Of a DNA stretch of 64,000 bases, positions 1-8,242 are shown one piece after another. Origin of the DNA: Aquimarina sp. Aq107. GTDB taxonomy: Bacteria; Bacteroidota; Bacteroidia; Flavobacteriales; Flavobacteriaceae. Position 1 is the first letter of the stretch, and every line of letters begins with the position of its first letter. The DNA is taken from the NCBI RefSeq assembly GCF_943733665.1, contig NZ_OX030782.1:4388501-4452500 (forward strand). Reading direction: 5' to 3'. The notes below the pieces were generated by a model that had not been told where the DNA came from, made no database searches, and saw nothing but the letters and a program-made list of their open reading frames with translations. The translations under genes were made by a program, and so were the position numbers.

Positions 1-101
1 AAATAATGAGGTCAAAACATAAAAAGGAATATCAAGAAAAAATAGTATCCTTCTTTAATACAGAATCACGAAAAGTAGCTATAGGAGACAACTCACAAAA
101 T

Positions 102-300
102 TAAATTTCGGCTACAGTCCATATATCATGACATTCATCTGGATGTATTATCTGTGATTGGGTTAATATGCTTTAACATTTCAAATTGTTTAGCCAAGTT
201 TCCATTTTCCTTATCATCCACATCCCTATAAACAGATATAACCGCAATCATAACTGGCGCCATTTATCAACATATGTAAATGCACCTCAATGTCTTTCAT
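102..300 (-). pseudogene. Degenerate small ORF, unknown function
   Basis: Read on the minus strand from an ATG at 300, codon-like sequence runs in one frame to about 236 (begins MKDIEVHLHMLING), continues in a second frame to about 150 (YRDVDDKENGNLAKQF) and finishes in a third (HPDECHDIWTVAEI, stop at 102). Protein-like text crossing three frames suggests a small gene broken by two frameshifts. I do not recognise the family. The rest of 1-344 shows only a 33-codon plus-strand reading-frame tail ending at 104, which I could not assign. Confidence 0.3.
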
Positions 301-344
301 AGGAAATTTGTAAAAAAATAAATCTTTTTATAAATAAGCTACTA

Positions 345-1157
345 ATGAAATCAGACAACATAAAAACAATCGCCCTTGTACTTTTATTATTAATAACGAC
401 GAGTATAAGTGCCCAAAACAAAAAGATGCTCTTTATTATGAGTGCAGCTGACTCATTATCCTTGAATGAAGGAAAAAAACTTCGCCAAACGGGAGTCTTT
501 CTAAATGAGTTTTACTTCTCCTATAAAGCTGCCATCAATCGTGGATATCAAGTAGATTTTGCCACACCTGCTGGTATGATTGCCACCATTGATGAAGAGA
601 GTATGAAGGATAAATATTGGAAAGAACAACAAAGTACCCAAGAAGAAGCCATATCCTTTGTGAAGGAAAACCACTTCTTTAACCACCCTTTAAGCCTAAA
701 AGAAGCTTTCGAACAAAAAGAACAATATGCAGGGCTAATTATACCTGGCGGACAAGGACTCATGGTTGACCTCTTCTACAACCCACTGATTCCGATGTTT
801 CTGAAAACGTTTCAACAAGACCAAAAAGTGATTGGGCTTATATGCCATGCGCCAAGTTTGCTACTGACAATTCCCGAGCATGAAAACCCATTTATTGGTT
901 ACGAAGTAAACTCTGTCAGTCCTTTTGAGGAATTCTATATTGAGACCTTTATAATGAAAGGCAAGCCTAAAAATCGAAAAATAGCGAAACGATTGAAGCG
1001 ATTAGGTTTAAAATACAGAAGCAAAGGACCAAAAGCAGATTTTGCAATAGCGCATAAAAACCTTGTAACAAGTCAAAACCCGTTTTCTAGCGACTCTTTT
1101 AACAAACTCTATTTCGATACTTTATCTAAAAAATCAAATTCAGAAGTTTCCAAATAA
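345..1157 (+). CDS. Exported DJ-1/PfpI family protein
   Basis: 270 aa. An N-terminal hydrophobic signal ends near residue 23 (SISAQ), so the protein is probably periplasmic or envelope-associated. The DJ-1/PfpI class I glutamine-amidotransferase-like fold is shown by E55 (FLNEFYF), the glycine turn PGGQG at 134-138 and the nucleophile elbow ICHAPS with Cys167 followed by His168. Family members act as chaperones, deglycases, glyoxalases or proteases, and the exact activity cannot be read here. The insertion around residues 195-225 is very basic (KGKPKNRKIAKRLKRLG), which is unusual. It lies convergent to the sigma54 activator and resembles a second DJ-1 protein at 4979. Confidence 0.85.
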   Translation: MKSDNIKTIALVLLLLITTSISAQNKKMLFIMSAADSLSLNEGKKLRQTGVFLNEFYFSYKAAINRGYQVDFATPAGMIATIDEESMKDKYWKEQQSTQEEAISFVKENHFFNHPLSLKEAFEQKEQYAGLIIPGGQGLMVDLFYNPLIPMFLKTFQQDQKVIGLICHAPSLLLTIPEHENPFIGYEVNSVSPFEEFYIETFIMKGKPKNRKIAKRLKRLGLKYRSKGPKADFAIAHKNLVTSQNPFSSDSFNKLYFDTLSKKSNSEVSK

Positions 1158-1194
1158 TCACTATCAAAAAACAACAACGGATTAACTTAGAGAA

Positions 1195-4100
1195 CTACTT
1201 CAACCCCAATTTCTTTAAGCGGTACTCTAAAGTAGTAGGTTTAATGTTCAATAATTTGGCGGCACCTTTGTCCCCTCGTATTCGCCAATTGGTCTTTTTT
1301 AAAACATCCAATAATTTATCTCGTTCTATTCTGTTTTGCTCAGCTTTTATCTTTTCCAAATCAAATTCTGGCACTGAACTTTCAGTTATAGCATTCTCTT
1401 TATTTTTTCGAATTGTGCTTCTTTTTAGAGGAACTAGTTCTCGTGCCCATGATAATGCCTTTCCTTGATTTAGTATAGTGGCTTGTTCTACTAAATTTTG
1501 AAGCTCTCTAATATTTCCTGGCCAATCATATTGCAATAGTTCTTGCATCGCCTTTTCTTTAATTCCCATAAAAGGGACATTTAATTTAGTGCAGAATTTC
1601 TGCGCAAAAAAAGTGGCTAATAATGGAATATCCTCCTTTCGTTCTTCGAGCGAAGGCATTTTTAGTGGGAAAACATTAAGCCTGTAATACAGGTCTAATC
1701 TAAAATTCCCTTTTTCGCACTCATCTTGCAAATCACGATTCGTAGCTGCTATAATTCTAACATTTGTTTTTATCAATTCCTTACCTCCTATTCGTTCGAT
1801 TTCCTTTTCCTGTAATGCCCTTAGTAATTTTGGCTGAAGTTCTAAGGGCAGCTCTCCAATCTCATCTAAAAACAGTGTGCCGTTATTGGCTAATTCGAAC
1901 TTACCTATTCTACGTTCGAAAGCGCCGGTGAAACTTCCTTTTTCATGACCGAACAACTCTGACTCTACAAGCTCTTTTGGCAAGGTGGCACAATTTACTT
2001 TTATAATAGGTTTCCTTTTTCTATCTGAACGATTATGTATTGCACGGGCTGTGAGTTCTTTACCCGTACCCGTTTCGCCTTCTATAAGAACCGAAACATC
2101 AGTATTGGCGACAATATCAATGTTTTTAAACACCGTTTTTAATAAGGGACTGTTACCAATAATCTCTTCAAAGTTATGCTCTGCTTTTACTTCTTCTATG
2201 AGATAATCTCGCTCTAAGCGTAATTCCTCACTTAATCTTTGAACTTCCTCTTTTGCCAAAACATTACTTAGTGCAACGCTTACCTGATTTGCAATAGATT
2301 TAAAAAACGATACATCAGCATCACTAAATCCATCTTTATGTTTCCTCCAAAAACAAAGCATCCCGATAAGTTCATCACCATTTTTCAAAGGGCCGCCAAT
2401 GATTTGGCGATATCCCTCCTTTAGAATTATCTCGAAGTGGGGATGTTTCCATTTATCAAAAAGCTGTTGCACATCCATGACCAATGGACCGTTTTTAGCA
2501 AAATAGATTGAAGAATCGGTTAGCGGCAGCCAGCCAGTAATTCCTGCTTTTTTAATCTTGCTAGTTGCAGGGGAACCATATTCTTCATCAATCATTAAAT
2601 CACGTTCTTTTTGATTGTCTATATCGTAAGCAAACAAGCCAACATCATCAAATGGGAATACCGCTTTAATATCATTAAAAATAGTTTCAATAAGCCTAGA
2701 ACTGCTTTTAATACTTGCCATGGCTTCACTAACCATGAGTAAATTCTCTACCTTTATCTTTTCGCTCAGTACCTCTTCGTTGGCCAAAACATTTTTTACA
2801 GCCAAAGCCACCTGTTCTGAAATCGCCTTAAAAAAAGAAAAATCTTCTTCTGAATAGAAGTCTTCTTTTTTTGCGTTGAAACAAAACATTCCGAAGGTCT
2901 TACCACCACTTTGCAAACCAATACCAATAATTTGCCTTAGACCTTCCTTTAACATTAAATCAAATTGTGGGTGAGGCCATTTTACTTTATCTGTTGGTAT
3001 ATGAAATAAGTGAGGATTTTTTCCTCTAGATAACATATCCACAGCACTACCCTTATGTTGAAATTTGCCAAGTAACTCAGCATTTATAAGCGATACTTGC
3101 AACGTATCGAGTTCACCTAAAATGTCAATATCATCTAAAATTTCGTAATGTTCATTTTTTTTGGTATCGATGATAAATAGACCAGCACCATCAAAAGGGA
3201 ATACCGGTTTTATGGTATCAAAGATGACTTTTAGTAATTCTTTTCGATTCTGGATATTTGAAGCTGCAGTACTTATTTTGAGCAAATCTTCTATACGCTT
3301 TTGACGTTTGATAAGCTTTTCAGAATCCATCACATTTTTTACTGCGACAGCAAGCAAATCTGCAATCGCCTTAAATAATGGAAAATGAGACGGGGAATAC
3401 TGGTTTTCTTTATGAGTATCAAAGAATATTAGACCAGTGACTTTATTCCCAACCTGTAAAGTGGTTACCATCATTTCTTTAAGCCCTGCGTCTTGCATTA
3501 TAGGCAAAAAGGGATTGTCAGGGAATTTAGTTACAGCATCCTTAAGTTTTAGGATTGTAGTATTGGTCAGACAAAACTTTATAAGCGAGTCCATCTCCAT
3601 ATACTTTTCAAACCCAAGAGTTTCAAGTTTCTCATTGGTTTGCGTCATATGATAATTATCAGATACAGCTAGGTCCTTCCATTTTTCACCACTTTCGTCC
3701 AGAACTACCAAACCTACATCATCTAATGGAATAACAGTATTGATTTTATCAAAAATGAGTGTAAAAAGTTCTTGTCTGTTTTCAATAGTTGCTATGACTC
3801 TACTGATAGAGAGAAGCGTTTCTTTAAATGTCCGTTCTGCTACAAGTCTTTCGTTGGTAATTATTTTTTGAACCACTAATGCCAACTGTTCAGAAATGGC
3901 CTTAAAAAAGGGAAAGTCTTTTTCAGTATAAAACCCTTGTACTTTACTATTAAAGCATAAGAAGCCTATTTTGTTTCCATTGACCAATAAAGGAGCTGCA
4001 ATTAATTCTTTTAAACCGTGCTCCTGCATAGTTGCCCACTGTGGGTTAGGGTAAACAACCGCTTGTTTATTGACTTCATAAATTGTTACATCATTAACAT

Positions 4101-4389
4101 ATATCCAGGCATCGGGATGATTACCTGAGAAAGGAAATGGTCCTAGTAAATCGTGATTAGCTAATTCATCTTGAATTCCTCCTTCTAAAATTCCTTCTTC
4201 TAAAACCTCCCAAAACACATCTCTATTCTCATCTATGACGAATAAACCCGCATTGTCAAAAGGAAAAATAGCTTGAATGGTCTTATATATAGAATGTAGA
4301 AGCTGTTTACTAGTGGTGGTTTTTAATAAGGCGTTACTAATCGAAAGCAGTTTTGCTTTTTCGGTTGTGGTCAATTTTTTTTTGGCCAT
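1195..4389 (-). CDS. Sigma54-dependent activator with four GAF domains
   Basis: 1064 aa bacterial enhancer-binding protein of FhlA/NtrC type. Four tandem GAF sensor modules are marked by repeated core motifs: IFPFDNAGLFVID (41-53), VIPLDDVGLVVLD (219-231), VFPFDGAGLFIID (396-408) and VFPFDDVGLFAYD (577-589). The AAA+ domain (about 740-975) has Walker A GETGTGKE (771-778), the sigma54-contact loop GSFTGA (818-823, Ala-to-Ser variant of GAFTGA) and Walker B LFLDEIG (839-845). A Fis-type helix-turn-helix occupies about 1025-1064. There is no receiver domain, so it should respond to small ligands through the GAFs. It is divergent from the detoxification operon, whose -24/-12 promoter at 4541 is its obvious target. 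Confidence 0.93.
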   Translation of the reverse strand: MAKKKLTTTEKAKLLSISNALLKTTTSKQLLHSIYKTIQAIFPFDNAGLFVIDENRDVFWEVLEEGILEGGIQDELANHDLLGPFPFSGNHPDAWIYVNDVTIYEVNKQAVVYPNPQWATMQEHGLKELIAAPLLVNGNKIGFLCFNSKVQGFYTEKDFPFFKAISEQLALVVQKIITNERLVAERTFKETLLSISRVIATIENRQELFTLIFDKINTVIPLDDVGLVVLDESGEKWKDLAVSDNYHMTQTNEKLETLGFEKYMEMDSLIKFCLTNTTILKLKDAVTKFPDNPFLPIMQDAGLKEMMVTTLQVGNKVTGLIFFDTHKENQYSPSHFPLFKAIADLLAVAVKNVMDSEKLIKRQKRIEDLLKISTAASNIQNRKELLKVIFDTIKPVFPFDGAGLFIIDTKKNEHYEILDDIDILGELDTLQVSLINAELLGKFQHKGSAVDMLSRGKNPHLFHIPTDKVKWPHPQFDLMLKEGLRQIIGIGLQSGGKTFGMFCFNAKKEDFYSEEDFSFFKAISEQVALAVKNVLANEEVLSEKIKVENLLMVSEAMASIKSSSRLIETIFNDIKAVFPFDDVGLFAYDIDNQKERDLMIDEEYGSPATSKIKKAGITGWLPLTDSSIYFAKNGPLVMDVQQLFDKWKHPHFEIILKEGYRQIIGGPLKNGDELIGMLCFWRKHKDGFSDADVSFFKSIANQVSVALSNVLAKEEVQRLSEELRLERDYLIEEVKAEHNFEEIIGNSPLLKTVFKNIDIVANTDVSVLIEGETGTGKELTARAIHNRSDRKRKPIIKVNCATLPKELVESELFGHEKGSFTGAFERRIGKFELANNGTLFLDEIGELPLELQPKLLRALQEKEIERIGGKELIKTNVRIIAATNRDLQDECEKGNFRLDLYYRLNVFPLKMPSLEERKEDIPLLATFFAQKFCTKLNVPFMGIKEKAMQELLQYDWPGNIRELQNLVEQATILNQGKALSWARELVPLKRSTIRKNKENAITESSVPEFDLEKIKAEQNRIERDKLLDVLKKTNWRIRGDKGAAKLLNIKPTTLEYRLKKLGLK

Positions 4390-4540
4390 TCTCTTTAAAG
4401 TTTAAAAAACTCCAAAAAAATACAAAATTTTTATATAAAATTATATTTAATCTTCTTTTTTCTGAAAATCATTTTTTCGACTAATAATTTAATTAACTGA
4501 TATTCAATGGATTAAAATTAAAGTAATTTCTAAATGTCAA

Positions 4541-4556
4541 TTGGCACACTTATAGC
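4541..4556 (+). promoter_or_regulatory. Sigma54 (-24/-12) promoter of the detoxification operon
   Basis: The sequence TTGGCACACTTATAGC carries TGGCAC (-24) and TAGC (-12), with GG and GC exactly 12 nt apart as in the consensus TGGCACGNNNNTTGC. Only TTGC to TAGC and the G after TGGCAC deviate. Start of transcription would be near 4568, giving an untranslated leader of about 80 nt before the first gene at 4651. It sits in the intergenic region shared with the divergent sigma54 activator. Confidence 0.75.
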
Positions 4557-4650
4557 CTTAAGACACCTGTCTGAACAAAAAATACAGGCCTAATAAACAC
4601 AACGGGAATTTTAAAATATTCACCTATTAGATTTAAGAATAACATATAAC

Positions 4651-4968
4651 ATGTCCTTAGGTAAAAAACTTTTAGAAATGCAATCTAATTACGTCAAGGA
4701 CCAAATTAGACAACGCCATGGAACCATAAGAAGTTACTATAACGAAATATTTAGGCTATTTATTAATAAACACTATTTAGAGGAAAACAATATCCATGAA
4801 GACCGCTATATACAGCTATCTAGGTGGTTAGTGAAATTAACCATAGAACTTAATGAATTTGGAGCAGACCATGCCTTGAATATTATTAAGACTATAAAAA
4901 AAGACGCTGAATTTTATTACTCAAGCGGAAGGTTAAACTATGCCTCCAAAAACAAAATACACACATAA
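4651..4968 (+). CDS. Small helical protein, unknown function
   Basis: 105 aa, soluble, predicted almost entirely helical, without signal peptide or recognisable motif. First gene after the sigma54 promoter, so probably co-regulated with the DJ-1, OsmC and efflux genes. The charged, amphipathic composition (KLLEMQSNYVKDQIRQRH at 6-23) could suit a regulatory or adaptor protein, but no function can be assigned. It ends 10 nt before the start chosen for the next gene. Confidence 0.65.
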   Translation: MSLGKKLLEMQSNYVKDQIRQRHGTIRSYYNEIFRLFINKHYLEENNIHEDRYIQLSRWLVKLTIELNEFGADHALNIIKTIKKDAEFYYSSGRLNYASKNKIHT

Positions 4969-4978
4969 AATAATTAAT

Positions 4979-5752
4979 ATGAAATCAGAGATTAAAGAAA
5001 CAACCAATTATGTCCATGTGCATGGAATGCCTTACAAAGGAAAAATTTTAATCGTAGCAAGTAGTCCAACCGTATCCGACCAAACAGGGTGGCCAATTGG
5101 TTTTTGGGCAGCAGAATTAACCCATCCCTTACATGTTTTTCAAGAAGCAGGTTATCAGGTAGAATTAGCTTCGACCGAAGGTGGTAAAATAATAATGGAT
5201 GGCTATTCCAGTCCAACAGATGAGAGCGGCTATTCCGCTCATGACATCATATCATTGGGCTATATGCAGCTGGATTGGTTTAACCAAATGTTGGAAAACA
5301 CCAAGAAGTTAACTGATGTGAATACTAGCGATTACGATGCTATATTCCTAGTAGGCGGTCAAGGCCCCATGTATACATTCAAAGGCAATCACGATTTGGA
5401 AAAGTTATTCGCCAGCTTCTATGAATCAGGAAAACCAAGTGCTGCAGTTTGTCATGCTACAACGCTACTGTTAGAAGCAAAAAAAACAACCGGAGAACTT
5501 ATTGTAATCAATAAAACATGGACAGGCTTTTCCAATGCGGAAGAAGACTATTCGGATAACGCAGTAGGTCAAAAAATTCAACCTTACCGAATAGAGGATG
5601 AAGCCAATAAAATTGCAGAAACCCATTTTAAAGTAGCAACACCATTGGCCTCTTATGCCATAGCGGATGGAAACCTGATTACAGGCCAGCAACAAAACTC
5701 TGGAGCAGCTGCAGCAAACCTGGTTGTAAATCAATTAAACACAAACACATAA
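4979..5752 (+). CDS. DJ-1/PfpI (Hsp31-like) protein
   Basis: 257 aa cytoplasmic type-1 glutamine-amidotransferase-like protein. Catalytic triad signature: E46 (WAAELTHP), GGQGP 126-130 and VCHATT with Cys158-His159. The longer cap-like region and the early WPIGFWAAE motif fit the Hsp31/glyoxalase III-like branch, which removes methylglyoxal or refolds damaged proteins. An in-frame ATG at 4940 overlaps the upstream gene. I chose 4979 because the extra 13 residues are unlike the family. It lies in the operon between the small helical protein and OsmC, suggesting defence against reactive carbonyls or electrophiles. Confidence 0.88.
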   Translation: MKSEIKETTNYVHVHGMPYKGKILIVASSPTVSDQTGWPIGFWAAELTHPLHVFQEAGYQVELASTEGGKIIMDGYSSPTDESGYSAHDIISLGYMQLDWFNQMLENTKKLTDVNTSDYDAIFLVGGQGPMYTFKGNHDLEKLFASFYESGKPSAAVCHATTLLLEAKKTTGELIVINKTWTGFSNAEEDYSDNAVGQKIQPYRIEDEANKIAETHFKVATPLASYAIADGNLITGQQQNSGAAAANLVVNQLNTNT

Positions 5753-5764
5753 AAACCATAAACA

Positions 5765-6202
5765 ATGAAAAGAAAAGCAACGGCCACTTGGCAAGGAGGC
5801 GGAATGGAAGGCACAGGGAGTTTAACTACCGTTAGTGGTGTTTTTAACGAACAGCCTTACTCATTTAAAACCCGTTTCAAAAACGAAGATGGCACCTTGG
5901 GTACCAATCCCGAAGAATTGATTGCGGCAGCACATGCTGGATGTTTTAATATGGCTTTGAGTTTTCAGCTTGGAGATGCCGGTTTCATACCAGAAGCCTT
6001 AAATACCCAGGCCGTTTTAGCTATGGAAAATGTTGACGGACATTTTAAAATAATAGGGATAGAATTGAACTTAGAAGCTACAGTGGATGGCATTGAAAAT
6101 GACAAATTTCAAGAGATTGCAGCCAATGCAAAAAGCAGCTGTCCTGTTTCCCAAGCTCTTTCTTCAGTTGATATTACCCTTAACGCAACTTTGACTCAAT
6201 GA
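5765..6202 (+). CDS. OsmC/Ohr family peroxiredoxin
   Basis: 145 aa, full family length. OsmC proteins reduce organic hydroperoxides with two cysteines. Both are present: Cys60 in HAGCFNMAL and Cys126 in SSCPVSQAL, with the upstream NPEELIAAAHA helix. It begins 12 nt after the DJ-1 gene and overlaps the following transporter by ATGA, so it is firmly in the same operon. Role inferred: peroxide detoxification alongside the carbonyl and epoxide enzymes of this cluster. Confidence 0.92.
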   Translation: MKRKATATWQGGGMEGTGSLTTVSGVFNEQPYSFKTRFKNEDGTLGTNPEELIAAAHAGCFNMALSFQLGDAGFIPEALNTQAVLAMENVDGHFKIIGIELNLEATVDGIENDKFQEIAANAKSSCPVSQALSSVDITLNATLTQ

Positions 6203-6651
6203 AACAGTTAATTTTCCCCATCTTATTAGCATTCGCAGCAGGTGCATTTGTTCCTATTCAAACGGGGGCGAACGCATTGCTCGGCAAAAACCTTGGAAGT
6301 GGAATGTTGTCCACTTTGGTGGTTTTTGTTGTAGCAACTTTATCAACAGCCTTATTTATCGCTTTTCAGAGGCCAACAATACCTAACATCACCCAACTTT
6401 CAGCAATACCCTTATATGCTTGGGTAACTGGTGGCATATTAGGCGCAGCTTACATCTATCTGCTTATCTATACTGCCCCTAAATTAGGAATGGCAGGAGT
6501 GGTTGGTTTTGTTGTTTCTGGTCAACTGATAGCTGCCATGCTATTTGACCACTTTGGATGGATGGGTTTTGAGCAGCATTCCATCAATTGGAAAAGATTT
6601 CTCGGCGCCCTCCTTTTGATTACAGGAGTACTAATAATTAAAAAATACTAA
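6199..6651 (+). CDS. YdcZ/DUF606-type DMT transporter
   Basis: 150 aa inner-membrane protein with about five hydrophobic segments, typical of the DUF606 half-size drug/metabolite transporter group. Its start lies within the osmC stop (ATGA overlap), indicating translational coupling. Substrate unknown. Location in the operon suggests export of a small metabolite or product of the neighbouring enzymes, which is inference only. Confidence 0.85.
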   Translation: MKQLIFPILLAFAAGAFVPIQTGANALLGKNLGSGMLSTLVVFVVATLSTALFIAFQRPTIPNITQLSAIPLYAWVTGGILGAAYIYLLIYTAPKLGMAGVVGFVVSGQLIAAMLFDHFGWMGFEQHSINWKRFLGALLLITGVLIIKKY

Positions 6652-6663
6652 ACAATATAGACA

Positions 6664-7017
6664 ATGAATACACAAGAAATAGCTTACAGACTAGTAGAGC
6701 TTTTAAAATACGGCAAATTTGAAGAGGCTCAAAAAGAACTTTTCGACAATGAAGCAATCAGTACTGAACCCGCATCATCTAAAATCCCTGAAGTAAAAGG
6801 CTTAGATGCCATTCTTCAAAAAGGAGAACAATTTAGAAGTAGTGTTGAGGCTTGGCATGGTATAACCGTGAGTGACCCTGTTATTTCTAAAAAACACTTT
6901 GCATTAGGATTAAAAGTTGACCTGACTTTTAAAGGACAGGAAAAATCTGAAATGGATGAGATTATCATCTATGCTGTAAAAGAAGGTAAAATTACTCATG
7001 AACAATTTTTCTATTAG
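6664..7017 (+). CDS. SnoaL-like (NTF2 fold) protein
   Basis: 117 aa, matching the small SnoaL-like/NTF2 fold: N-terminal helices (IAYRLVELLKYGKFEEAQ), a pocket region and C-terminal strands (EIIIYAVKEGKITHEQFFY). Such proteins are isomerases, hydrolases or ligand binders, and no catalytic set can be read with confidence. It is 12 nt after the transporter and 2 nt before the next gene, so it is in the same operon. One of several NTF2-fold proteins in this cluster. Confidence 0.8.
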   Translation: MNTQEIAYRLVELLKYGKFEEAQKELFDNEAISTEPASSKIPEVKGLDAILQKGEQFRSSVEAWHGITVSDPVISKKHFALGLKVDLTFKGQEKSEMDEIIIYAVKEGKITHEQFFY

Positions 7018-7019
7018 AT

Positions 7020-7649
7020 ATGAAACTAGCATTTATTGGAATAGGTAATGTAGGCTTTGCATTGGCTAACAGTTTACAAAAAAAAGGACACGAAATCATT
7101 ATTGCACATGATAATATAAACAGTGGTAGTGTTGTAAACGCGCAAAGTAAAAACCCATCATTTTCATTACTTCCCATTCAGGAAGCTATTGACAAAGCAG
7201 AACTTGTTTTGCTGGCAGCACCGTTTCAACGCAATGAAGAAATTTTGAAACCATTGAATTTTAATGGTAAAACACTCATAGACTGTACCAACCCTGTTGG
7301 TGCAGGTATTTCCCATGGTTTGGAAAGCAAAATATCTGGTGCAGAAAAAGTACAGGAGTGGGCAACTAATAGCTATGTGGTAAAAGCCTACACCATTTAT
7401 GGTTTTGAAAACTTAGAGAATTCAGAATTCTCCAATTACAATACGAAACCTGTTATGCTAATTGCAGGAAATAATTTGCAGGCAAAACAACAAGTCGAAT
7501 TATTAAATAAGGATTTAGGGTTTGAATCATTAGATGTAGGCGATTTACCTCAATCACTCCATTTGGAGCACATGACATTGCTTTGGGTGAAAATGGTAAG
7601 AAGAGACGGTCATCATCCCAATTTTACTTGGGCTTATCTCGAAAGGTAG
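7020..7649 (+). CDS. NAD(P)-binding F420-reductase-like protein
   Basis: 209 aa. The N-terminal Rossmann motif FIGIGNVG (5-12) and the overall plan (DCTNPVGAG near 92-100, AYTIYGFENLE near 125-135, LWVKMVRRDGHHP near the end) match COG2085 NADPH-dependent F420-reductase-like dinucleotide-binding proteins. It probably reduces or oxidises a small carbonyl using NAD(P)H. F420 itself is not expected in flavobacteria, so that name should not be taken literally. The length is normal for the family. A coding-like tail in another frame follows the stop (7631-7732). Confidence 0.82.
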   Translation: MKLAFIGIGNVGFALANSLQKKGHEIIIAHDNINSGSVVNAQSKNPSFSLLPIQEAIDKAELVLLAAPFQRNEEILKPLNFNGKTLIDCTNPVGAGISHGLESKISGAEKVQEWATNSYVVKAYTIYGFENLENSEFSNYNTKPVMLIAGNNLQAKQQVELLNKDLGFESLDVGDLPQSLHLEHMTLLWVKMVRRDGHHPNFTWAYLER

Positions 7650-7732
7650 GTTTGACCAATTTGGCATTAATGGACCAACAAAGGATAAGCTATCCTAAGG
7701 TCTTCGAGCAATTCAAAATTATTAAATATTAA
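7631..7732 (+). pseudogene. Orphan coding-like fragment after the reductase
   Basis: In the +1 frame relative to the upstream reductase, 33 protein-like codons run to a TAA at 7732, ending ISYPKVFEQFKIIKY. It has no start codon of its own. It may be the 3' remnant of a deleted gene or the old tail of a fusion. No family recognised. Confidence 0.3.
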
Positions 7733-7748
7733 TTTTTAGAATAGTAAA

Positions 7749-8201
7749 ATGAAAACATTAAAAGAATTATCAGATTTATACGAAATTCAAGAACTACGCT
7801 ACAAATTCGCTAAGGCTTTGGACAATCAGGATTGGGATTTATTTCAATCACTTCTAAACGATAAGCTAGATATCGATTATTCCAATTTCGGAATTCCAAA
7901 GGCAGAAATGACCAGTCAAGACTATACAACAATGATGAAGCATTCCTTTTCTACCGACAGGCTTCAAACAGAGCACTTTGTAACGAATATGCTAATCGAT
8001 ATTCAAGGTACATCTGCTACAGCTGAAGTGAATGTGCTCGCAAGACACATTGTTAAAAATAATGACGATGAGCATAAACTTGATGTTAATGCCTATTACG
8101 AAGACAAATTTATAGAGACTGAAACCGGATGGAAGTTCAACGCTGTAAAAATTAACCCAAGATGGATGACAGGCGACCCTTCCAAAATATTCACTTTTTA
8201 G
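7749..8201 (+). CDS. SnoaL-like nuclear transport factor 2 family protein
   Basis: 150 aa NTF2-fold protein of the SnoaL_4/scytalone dehydratase-like type: helices with RYKFAKALDNQDWDLFQSLL, then a pocket region (DYTTMMKHSFSTDRLQTEHFVTNM) and strands ending WKFNAVKINPRWMTG. The Tyr/His-rich pocket is compatible with a dehydratase or isomerase, but activity is not assignable. It ends just before the RND adaptor gene and probably belongs to the same transcript. Confidence 0.82.
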   Translation: MKTLKELSDLYEIQELRYKFAKALDNQDWDLFQSLLNDKLDIDYSNFGIPKAEMTSQDYTTMMKHSFSTDRLQTEHFVTNMLIDIQGTSATAEVNVLARHIVKNNDDEHKLDVNAYYEDKFIETETGWKFNAVKINPRWMTGDPSKIFTF

Positions 8202-8242
8202 ATGTGTCAATCATAAAAACAATAATAGTAACACTTAAAATT

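Noticed and set aside
3..104. 33-codon plus-strand frame tail at the window edge
   Set aside because: Open to the window start and too short to tell a real C-terminus from chance.
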